From Pandoraea anhela (lineage in GTDB: Bacteria > Pseudomonadota > Gammaproteobacteria > Burkholderiales > Burkholderiaceae), in NCBI RefSeq assembly GCF_902459655.1, contig NZ_CABPSB010000020.1, positions 1 to 64,000 on the forward strand: DNA of 64,000 nt, read 5' to 3'. Below, in pieces: positions 58,236 to 64,000 of this stretch. Made by a program: the position numbers and the translations under genes. The notes under the pieces are model-generated. The model was not told the origin of the DNA, searched no databases, and saw only the letters and a list, made by a program, of their open reading frames with translations. Each line of letters starts with the position of its first letter. Within the stretch, counting starts at the first letter, position 1.

Positions 58236-59092
58236 ACGCCCTCGATGGCTACGCAGAACTGCTTCTCGTCGATTGGCTGGCACAGTTGGCGCCTCATTGG
58301 CGTCTCACGCTGTTTGCCGTCATCGGCGTGCTTGCCGGGTTGTTTCTCGATGTCGTCGTGCGGCGCGTGCCGGCCGCCATCGAACGCGCATGGCTTGAAG
58401 AATTACAAGCCGCCGAGACGCCGGAGGCCGCAGCGCCCGTCGAGCCGACACTTCATACGACGCCCCTGGCCCTCGCGCCTGCGGCCCAACTGTCGAGCGT
58501 CGCCGCCACCGAACGTCCCATGACGTTTGCGGACGCGGCACCGCCGCGTCGCTTGCAACTCGCGTTGCTCACCGGCGTACTAAGCGCCGCCGTCTCTTGG
58601 CGCTTCGGGCCAACGTGGCAGAGCCTTGGCGCGCTCGGCCTCGTCTGGACACTCATCGCGCTCGCCTACATCGATCACGACACGCAACTGCTGCCCGACA
58701 TCCTGACGCTCCCGCTCCTTTGGGCGGGCCTGCTCTGCAACCTCGGCCACTGGTTCGCCGCGCTGCCCGACGCGGTGATCGGCGCGGCGGCGGGGTATAC
58801 GAGCCTGTGGGCGATGTATTGGGCGTATTGGTGGATCCGGCGGCGCGAGGGCATGGGATTCGGCGACTTCAAACTTTACGCGGCGCTCGGCGCCTGGTTC
58901 GGCTGGACAGCGCTGCCGCAGATACTGCTGGTCGCCTGCGTGCTCGCCATCGTCGTCGCCGGTAGCGGCTGGCTGATGGGTCGCTTGCGCGGCGACCAGA
59001 TGTTTCCTTTCGGGGCGTTTCTCGCCGCAGCGGGTATCGTCACGCTGTTCGGCGGAGACGGCCTGATGCTCTGGATCGGAGGCACCCCATGA
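58232..59092 (+). CDS. pilD: Prepilin peptidase (PilD-like) lacking the tetracysteine motif
   Basis: PilD cleaves the leader of prepilins and normally N-methylates the new N terminus. The 286-residue membrane protein keeps both aspartyl protease motifs: [11 protein letters not shown] (Asp148 and Asp150) and [10 protein letters not shown] (Asp212). It also keeps [12 protein letters not shown] after the first helix. However, the cytoplasmic zinc-binding domain with two CxxC pairs is replaced by an Ala/Pro/Glu-rich linker (about 55-105) with no cysteine. It overlaps pilC and coaE by 4 nt each, so the four genes are coupled. Confidence 0.9.
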   Translation: MNALDGYAELLLVDWLAQLAPHWRLTLFAVIGVLAGLFLDVVVRRVPAAIERAWLEELQAAETPEAAAPVEPTLHTTPLALAPAAQLSSVAATERPMTFADAAPPRRLQLALLTGVLSAAVSWRFGPTWQSLGALGLVWTLIALAYIDHDTQLLPDILTLPLLWAGLLCNLGHWFAALPDAVIGAAAGYTSLWAMYWAYWWIRRREGMGFGDFKLYAALGAWFGWTALPQILLVACVLAIVVAGSGWLMGRLRGDQMFPFGAFLAAAGIVTLFGGDGLMLWIGGTP

Positions 59093-59703
59093 CTTACGCC
59101 ATCGGCCTGACCGGCGGCATCGGCAGCGGCAAGACGACCGTCGCCAATCTGTTCGCCACGCACGGTATCGCCATCATCGACACCGACGCCATCGCGCACC
59201 GTATTACCGCGCCGGGCGGTGCGGCCATGCCGGCGATTCGTCGTGAATTCGGCGACGCGTTCGTCGCGCCGGACGGCTCGCTCGATCGCGCTCGCATGCG
59301 CGACGCTGTCTTTACGGACGACGCCGCAAAAGCACGTTTGGAGGCGATCACCCATCCGCTGATCCGCACGGAATGCGAGCGCGCAGCGGCCGAAGCCGAC
59401 GGGCCCTATCTGATTTTCGTTGTGCCGTTGCTCGTCGAATCCGGCACGTGGCGCGAGCGCGTGCAGCGCGTACTGGTCGTCGATTGCACGCAGGAGACCC
59501 AGATCGCGCGCGTCATGGCCCGCAATCGCTTCACCCGCGAGCAGGTGCAGGCGATCATGGCGCGACAGGCCACGCGCGCACAGCGGCTCGCCGCGGCGGA
59601 CGACGTCATCGACAACGACGTGCCGCACGCCCCTCTGGCACCGCAGGTCGACCGCCTGCACGCGGCGTATCTTCAGTTGGCGACGCGCGCGGCTGGCGAG
59701 TGA
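59089..59703 (+). CDS. coaE: Dephospho-CoA kinase
   Basis: CoaE phosphorylates the 3' hydroxyl of dephospho-CoA in the last step of coenzyme A synthesis. The 204-residue P-loop kinase has Walker [11 protein letters not shown] at the N terminus, [11 protein letters not shown] with the catalytic aspartate, and VVPLLVESG in the lid region. Its ATG overlaps the pilD stop by 4 nt; pilD-coaE-zapD-yacG is the standard proteobacterial order. Confidence 0.97.
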   Translation: MTYAIGLTGGIGSGKTTVANLFATHGIAIIDTDAIAHRITAPGGAAMPAIRREFGDAFVAPDGSLDRARMRDAVFTDDAAKARLEAITHPLIRTECERAAAEADGPYLIFVVPLLVESGTWRERVQRVLVVDCTQETQIARVMARNRFTREQVQAIMARQATRAQRLAAADDVIDNDVPHAPLAPQVDRLHAAYLQLATRAAGE

Positions 59704-59857
59704 GCTTGCGACGTGGGGTATCGTGCCAACACGAGTAAAGCGGACGAGATGGACAAGGTAGACAAATCGAAGGAGGCAGACGAGGTGGATGCCGTTGCAA
59801 AGCACGGAATTTCGCGCACCCGTTCTGCACGCGGTTCTCGATTGAGCGCCACTCGCG

Positions 59858-59887
59858 TTGCCACCCGACAGATTCCCGCATTAGAAT
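59858..59887 (+). promoter_or_regulatory. Candidate promoter for zapD-yacG
   Basis: TTGCCA (59858-59863), an 18-bp spacer and TAGAAT (59882-59887). It explains the 227-bp gap between coaE and zapD; the mRNA leader would be about 35 nt. Confidence 0.55.
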
Positions 59888-59930
59888 GTCGCCATTACGC
59901 TGAAAAGCGCCAACTTTTGGGCCAACGCGC

Positions 59931-60686
59931 TTGATCCTGTACGAATATCCGCTCAACGAACGCATTCGCACGCTGCTTCGGCTAGAAGAGCTGTTCGGGC
60001 GCTTTGCCTTTTTCGTCGGACAGGATCAGCCGCTCGATCATCACGCGGCCCTGATCACGATGTTCGAGATTGCCGACATCGCCGGTCGCACCGATCTGAA
60101 GAACGAACTGGTCAAAGAACTCGACCGGCAACGTCAGACGCTCCAGACCTATCGCGGCAATCCCGATATCGCCTCCGACGCGCTCGAACAGTTCATCGGC
60201 GAAGTCGAGCTGGCCATCGCGAACCTCAATCAGATTCCCGGCAAACCCGGTCAGCACCTGAACGACAACGAATGGCTCGCAAGCATTCGCAGTCGCTCGG
60301 TGATTCCCGGTGGCACATGCCGTTTCGATCTGCCGTCGTATTACGCCTGGCGTCATAACGATGCCGAGCAGCGACGTCAGGACATCGATAAGTGGATCGG
60401 TCCGCTATTCCCGATTCGTGACGCCATCGGCATCGTGCTCGGGCTGGCGCGCGAGTCCGGTCATGCCAGCAAGGCGATGGCGCAACAGGGTAGCTACCAG
60501 CAGATGCTGACCGGGCGCGTGTATCAACTGATGCAGGTACGTGTCGCGGCGGACCTCCGCGTGATTCCCGAAGCGAGCGCCAACAAGTACATGCTGTGGG
60601 TGCGTTTCACGACGCAGGACGGTGATCTGAAGCCGCGTCCCGTCGACAGCGACGTTCCGTTCCTGCTTACCCTCTGTAACCTGTAA
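59931..60686 (+). CDS. zapD: Cell division protein ZapD
   Basis: ZapD crosslinks FtsZ protofilaments at the division ring. The 251-residue soluble protein starts [22 protein letters not shown], the conserved N terminus, followed by the helical and beta domains typical of DUF1342. The start codon is TTG at 59931. It lies 4 bp before yacG on the same strand, a widely conserved pair. Confidence 0.96.
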   Translation: MILYEYPLNERIRTLLRLEELFGRFAFFVGQDQPLDHHAALITMFEIADIAGRTDLKNELVKELDRQRQTLQTYRGNPDIASDALEQFIGEVELAIANLNQIPGKPGQHLNDNEWLASIRSRSVIPGGTCRFDLPSYYAWRHNDAEQRRQDIDKWIGPLFPIRDAIGIVLGLARESGHASKAMAQQGSYQQMLTGRVYQLMQVRVAADLRVIPEASANKYMLWVRFTTQDGDLKPRPVDSDVPFLLTLCNL

Positions 60687-60690
60687 GACC

Positions 60691-60888
60691 ATGACGAGCG
60701 TCGTCAACTGTCCGACCTGCGGCAAGAAGGTGGTTTGGGCGCCGCAGTCCAAATTCCGCCCGTTCTGCTCAGAGCGCTGCAAGCAGATCGACATGGGCGC
60801 TTGGGCCGCAGAGAAGTACACGATCCCCGCCGAATCGCCGGAAGACCCCTCTCAGGAATCGCCCCTCGATCCGACGCAACGCGGATAA
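60691..60888 (+). CDS. yacG: DNA gyrase inhibitor YacG
   Basis: YacG is a small zinc protein that inhibits DNA gyrase by binding GyrB. The 65-residue protein has the four-cysteine zinc site in NCPTCGKKV and [12 protein letters not shown], then WAAEKYTIP and a disordered acidic tail. It follows zapD by 4 bp and ends at a strong terminator. Confidence 0.96.
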   Translation: MTSVVNCPTCGKKVVWAPQSKFRPFCSERCKQIDMGAWAAEKYTIPAESPEDPSQESPLDPTQRG

Positions 60889-60960
60889 GTCACGCCGGAC
60901 CGGTATGGGCCCGTGAGCCGTGGCGTGCGTATCGTCGTAACCGTCCCTGCCCCGAAAGCT

Positions 60961-60999
60961 AAAAAAAAGCCGCTTCGGCATCTGTCGAAGCGGCTTTTT
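60961..60999. terminator. Bidirectional terminator between yacG and mutT
   Basis: A 15-bp stem (60962-60976 and 60985-60999), rich in A at one end and T at the other, with a GCCGCTTCG core and an 8-nt loop. It serves the convergent yacG and mutT transcripts. Confidence 0.9.
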
Positions 61000-61030
61000 T
61001 GCGCGACATCGCGAATCGCGGCACTGGTCT

Positions 61031-61465
61031 TCAGGCGCGCGCCGCCAACTCCTCTGCGAGCCACGTCAACGGCGGCAGTGCAGCCGGCAGCAAAGGCTCG
61101 ACGCTTACCGGCGGGTGCTCCCACGCCAGCGCCTGCCCTTCCTTGCCGTGCGGCTCGCCCTGCCATGCCGTGACCTTGCAAAAATGCAGACGCACGTACG
61201 CATGGGGATAGTCATGCTCCAGCACACGCCACGGCGCGCAGCGCTCGACCGTCACCCCCAGTTCCTCGTGCAACTCGCGTGCTAGCGCCGCCGCGACCGA
61301 CTCTCCGGCCTCCAGCTTGCCCCCTGGAAACTCCCAGTAACCGGCATACGGCTTGCCCGCGGGACGCTGCCCGAGCAGCACCGCACCGTCCGGGCGCACC
61401 ATCACACCCACGGCCACCTCCGTGACGGGGCGCCCATCCGGCGCCGTTCGATTCGAGTCTGTCAT
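61031..61465 (-). CDS. mutT: MutT-like Nudix hydrolase (8-oxo-dGTP diphosphatase)
   Basis: The enzyme clears oxidised dGTP from the nucleotide pool. The 144-residue protein has the Nudix box GGKLEAGESVAAALARELHEELG at 48-70, preceded by YAGYWEFP, both typical of MutT in this gene neighbourhood. The ATG at 61465 is used; a GTG four codons upstream (61477) is an alternative. It is downstream of the DUF815 ATPase gene, an arrangement (argJ-ATPase-mutT) common in Burkholderiaceae. Confidence 0.92.
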   Translation of the reverse strand: MTDSNRTAPDGRPVTEVAVGVMVRPDGAVLLGQRPAGKPYAGYWEFPGGKLEAGESVAAALARELHEELGVTVERCAPWRVLEHDYPHAYVRLHFCKVTAWQGEPHGKEGQALAWEHPPVSVEPLLPAALPPLTWLAEELAARA

Positions 61466-61559
61466 ATCACTACACACCTACGGAATTTCTCACCAGGACG
61501 GACGGCGCTCGACCCGCCTACCGATTGCGCTCCCAACCAAGCGCCGCATCGCCCTATCG

Positions 61560-62447
61560 TTACGACGCGTGCGACGCCGCCGCCCCACGCTGCTTGCCCG
61601 CCCAGTCGCGTGCGAACTGGAAGGCCACCCGCCCCGAGCGCGAACCGCGCTCCAACGCCCAGATCAACGCCTCCTGACGCGCGCTCTCCGTCTGGTCCGC
61701 CGGCACGCCGAAATGCTGCAACCAGTGGCCGACGATCGTCAGGTAGTCGTCCTGCTTGAACGGATAGAAGCTCACCCACAGCCCGAACCGCTCGGACAGC
61801 GAGATCTTTTCCTCGATCACTTCGCCCGGATGAATCTCACCGTCTTCGGTGTGGCGATAGCTCTCGTTGTCCTTCATGTACTCGGGCAACAGGTGACGAC
61901 GGTTGGACGTCGCGTAAATGAGCACGTTGTCCGACTGGGCGGCGATCGAACCGTCGAGTGCGACTTTCAGCGCCTTGTAACCCGACTCGCCGTCTTCGAA
62001 CGACAGATCGTCGCAGAACACGACGAAGCGCTCCGGCCGCTGCGAAATCAGATCGACGATGTCGCCCAGATCGATCAAATCGTCCTTGTCGACTTCGATC
62101 AGTCGCAAGCCTTCCGGTGCGTACTGATTCAGACACGCCTTGATCAGCGACGACTTGCCGGTGCCGCGTGCGCCGGTGAGCAACACGTTGTTGGCCGGCT
62201 CGCCGCGCACGAACTGACGCGTGTTCTGTTCGATCAGCGCCTTTTGACGCTCGATGTTTTGCAGATCGCCGAGCGTGATGCCGGAGACGTGCGCGACCGG
62301 TTGCAGGAAGCCGCGTCCCTGCTTCTTGCGCCAGCGAAACGCCGTCGCGACGCTCCAGTCAATCTCGGGAGTCGCCGGGGGCAGCATTGCCTCCAGCCGG
62401 GCCAGCACGCCTTCGGCGCGCGTCAGGAACTGTTCCAGTTTGTCCAT
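61560..62447 (-). CDS. DUF815-family AAA+ ATPase
   Basis: The 295-residue protein is a P-loop ATPase with Walker A LLTGARGTGKSSLIKA, a Walker B-like FVVFCDDLSFEDGE, and sensor-like ATSNRRHLLPEY. The arrangement is that of DUF815 proteins, which resemble DnaC/MoxR-type AAA+ modules; their role is not established. The N terminus (MDKLEQFLTRAEGVLARLEAML) is helical. It lies 94 bp upstream of mutT on the same strand and 245 bp from the end of argJ. Confidence 0.92.
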   Translation of the reverse strand: MDKLEQFLTRAEGVLARLEAMLPPATPEIDWSVATAFRWRKKQGRGFLQPVAHVSGITLGDLQNIERQKALIEQNTRQFVRGEPANNVLLTGARGTGKSSLIKACLNQYAPEGLRLIEVDKDDLIDLGDIVDLISQRPERFVVFCDDLSFEDGESGYKALKVALDGSIAAQSDNVLIYATSNRRHLLPEYMKDNESYRHTEDGEIHPGEVIEEKISLSERFGLWVSFYPFKQDDYLTIVGHWLQHFGVPADQTESARQEALIWALERGSRSGRVAFQFARDWAGKQRGAAASHAS

Positions 62448-62692
62448 TGCTTCGAAATCCCCGCGCCGCTATCGGGCGCTCGTGTCGATGCTTCCAGGTG
62501 TTGTCGTTTCCCTTCGCTGTGCGCCCCGGCGCTTTTGCCACCGGCGGGCGATGCGCCCGATATCGATATGCCAGTGCCATCGGGCAACCACGTCTACCGG
62601 CGCAGGGGCGATGCCGGTCAGGCATCGGCCGCTGCGCCGACGGCCCTTCGCATCCGGTGGGATGCTCACGATCCGGGCCGTCGCGTCGGGTC

Positions 62693-63922
62693 TCAGGAGC
62701 GGTAATCCGCGTTGATGCTCACGTAGTCATGCGAGAGATCGCACGTCCACAGCGTTGCCGCTGCGGCGCCACGCCCCAGCACCACACGTACCGTAATTTC
62801 GCTTTGCTTCATCACGCGCTGACCGTCTTCCTCGCGGTAGTCGGCGTTGCGCCCGCCTGCGCGGGCGACCAGCACGTCGTCTAGATAAAGGTCGATCGTG
62901 CTGACGTCCAGGTCGTTCACGCCCGCATAGCCGATCGCGGCCAGAATGCGGCCCAGATTCGGATCGGACGCAAAAAATGCCGTCTTCACCAACGGCGAAT
63001 GGCCAATCGCATACGCGATCTGACGGCACTCGGCCACGTCACGGCCACCTTCGACCGTCACGGTGATGAACTTGGTCGCGCCTTCGCCGTCGCGCACGAT
63101 CAATTGCGCCAGTTCCTGCGAGATCGACAGCAACGCGTCACGCAACGCGGCGAACGCCGGGGAATCCGTGCTGGCGATTTCCGGCAGGTCGGTCTGCCCC
63201 GTTGCCGCCACGATAAAGGAGTCGTTGGTCGACGTATCGCCATCGATGGTGATGGCGTTGAACGAGCGGTCGGCAACGTATTTCACCAGCGCGTCGAGCA
63301 CCGGCTGCGCCACGCGGGCGTTGGTGCCGACGAAGCCGAGCATGGTCGCCATGTTCGGTTTGATCATGCCCGCGCCCTTGCTGATGCCGGTGAGCACGAT
63401 CGCCTGACCGTCGATCACGATCTGACGCGACGCCGCCTTCGGCAGCGTATCGGTCGTCATGATCGACTGCGCGGCCTCGTACCAGTGCGCGGGCGCCAGA
63501 TTGCCGATGGCCTGCGGCAGACCGGCGACCAGACGGTCGACCGGCAGCGGCTCGAGAATCACCCCCGTGGAGAACGGCAGAATCTGGTTGGACGAGACGG
63601 ACAGCAGCTCAGCGAGCGCGTCGCACGTCGCTCGCGTGGCGAGCATGCCCGGTTCGCCGGTACCTGCGTTGGCGTTACCCGTGTTGACGACGAGCGCGCG
63701 AATGCCTGCCCTGGCCGCCAGATGTTCCTTGCACACCGTCACCGGCGCGGCGCAGAAGCGGTTCGTCGTGAACACGCCCGATACCGTGCTGCCGGCGGCC
63801 AGTCGCATGACCAGTACGTCTTTGCGGTTCGGTTTGCGGATATTGGCTTCGGCCCAGCCCAGTTCGACGCCCGGAACGGCGCGCAGTTGGGAGGGTTCGA
63901 TCGAGGGGAAATTGACGGCCAT
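62693..63922 (-). CDS. argJ: Bifunctional ornithine acetyltransferase / N-acetylglutamate synthase
   Basis: ArgJ recycles the acetyl group of N-acetylornithine to glutamate in arginine synthesis. The 409-residue proprotein cleaves itself at the conserved Ala-Thr bond in [16 protein letters not shown], with Thr193 becoming the nucleophile of the beta subunit. Other motifs are [14 protein letters not shown] and [10 protein letters not shown]. Whether it is mono- or bifunctional cannot be told from sequence alone. The last 78 bp of the window upstream of it contain no gene; an upstream gene lies beyond the edge. Confidence 0.96.
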   Translation of the reverse strand: MAVNFPSIEPSQLRAVPGVELGWAEANIRKPNRKDVLVMRLAAGSTVSGVFTTNRFCAAPVTVCKEHLAARAGIRALVVNTGNANAGTGEPGMLATRATCDALAELLSVSSNQILPFSTGVILEPLPVDRLVAGLPQAIGNLAPAHWYEAAQSIMTTDTLPKAASRQIVIDGQAIVLTGISKGAGMIKPNMATMLGFVGTNARVAQPVLDALVKYVADRSFNAITIDGDTSTNDSFIVAATGQTDLPEIASTDSPAFAALRDALLSISQELAQLIVRDGEGATKFITVTVEGGRDVAECRQIAYAIGHSPLVKTAFFASDPNLGRILAAIGYAGVNDLDVSTIDLYLDDVLVARAGGRNADYREEDGQRVMKQSEITVRVVLGRGAAAATLWTCDLSHDYVSINADYRS

Positions 63923-64000
63923 GAGGGTTCGCCCGCGAGAGGTAAGGGTTGCATCTCCCGCCCTGGCGATGTCGGCACGACAGCCCGCCGGGGCGGCGGT

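Noticed and set aside
59713-59934. 73-codon GTG-started frame with a highly charged segment between coaE and zapD
   Set aside because: No ribosome binding site is seen, the charged part comes from short repeats, and the zapD promoter lies inside it. A real peptide is possible but not supported.

Overview
The window is a gene-dense stretch of about 63-64% GC chromosome from a betaproteobacterium of the Burkholderiales. Several things point to Burkholderiaceae: an alanine/lysine-rich H1-like protein ending in the tail WPFPTGSRP, a class Ia nrdA/nrdB pair with NrdR boxes, a TTG-started zapD next to yacG, and the order ispB / rplU-rpmA-obg-proB / CNP1-rppH-proS. A Pandoraea-like genus is my best guess. 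It rests on remembered gene order and protein flavour and is not proven. Almost everything is core genome. I see no insertion sequence, prophage, CRISPR array or integron.

Layout. 0.1-3.2 kb: tkt-gap (central carbon), leftward. 3.4-6.6 kb: a spermidine-synthase-like protein, a VOC protein, rsmE and a YidB/DUF937 protein, rightward. 6.7-7.7 kb: a barstar-like inhibitor and an exported RNase Sa-type ribonuclease. 8-10.3 kb: a malic enzyme fused to a phosphotransacetylase-like domain. 10.7-12.9 kb: thiL, pgpA and pncC. 12.9-19 kb: pyrF, corA, a small MscS channel, mtgA, aroE and an LpxO-like hydroxylase. 19-24.4 kb: a TonB-like protein overlapping an RNase II-family gene, a YqiA-like esterase and mpl. 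24.5-32.8 kb: a conserved unknown gene, a TlpA-type thioredoxin, aroQ-accB-accC-prmA, a zinc-ribbon membrane protein, tpx, a PfkB-family kinase and a glycine-zipper lipoprotein. 33-40.6 kb: the H1-like gene, nrdB, galM and nrdA. 40.6-43.8 kb: ampD, a DUF1269 protein, a PP0621-like protein and a CcsA-like membrane protein. 43.9-54.1 kb: ffh, hpt, proS, rppH, CNP1, proB, obg, rpmA, rplU, ispB and tRNA-Pro(CGG). 54.3-64 kb: a CorC/HlyC protein, a compact pilB-pilC-pilD-coaE operon, zapD-yacG, then mutT, a DUF815 ATPase and argJ leftward.

How parts work together. aroE and aroQ feed the shikimate pathway; accB and accC are the biotin carboxyl carrier and biotin carboxylase of fatty acid synthesis. 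mtgA, mpl and ampD build and recycle peptidoglycan. nrdA and nrdB encode the two subunits of one ribonucleotide reductase but lie apart, with galM convergent to nrdA between them; each has its own pair of NrdR-like boxes at the same 31-bp spacing, so they are probably co-repressed.

The most interesting non-routine signals are: the RNase/barstar pair; the duplicated NrdR architecture with a possible attenuator in the nrdA leader; a 10-bp-phased repeat array upstream of the lpxO-like gene; a 717-bp intergenic region holding two terminators that belong to no visible gene; a prepilin peptidase without its tetracysteine motif; and a large near-perfect hairpin after tpx. I did not find a clearly new multi-gene system.
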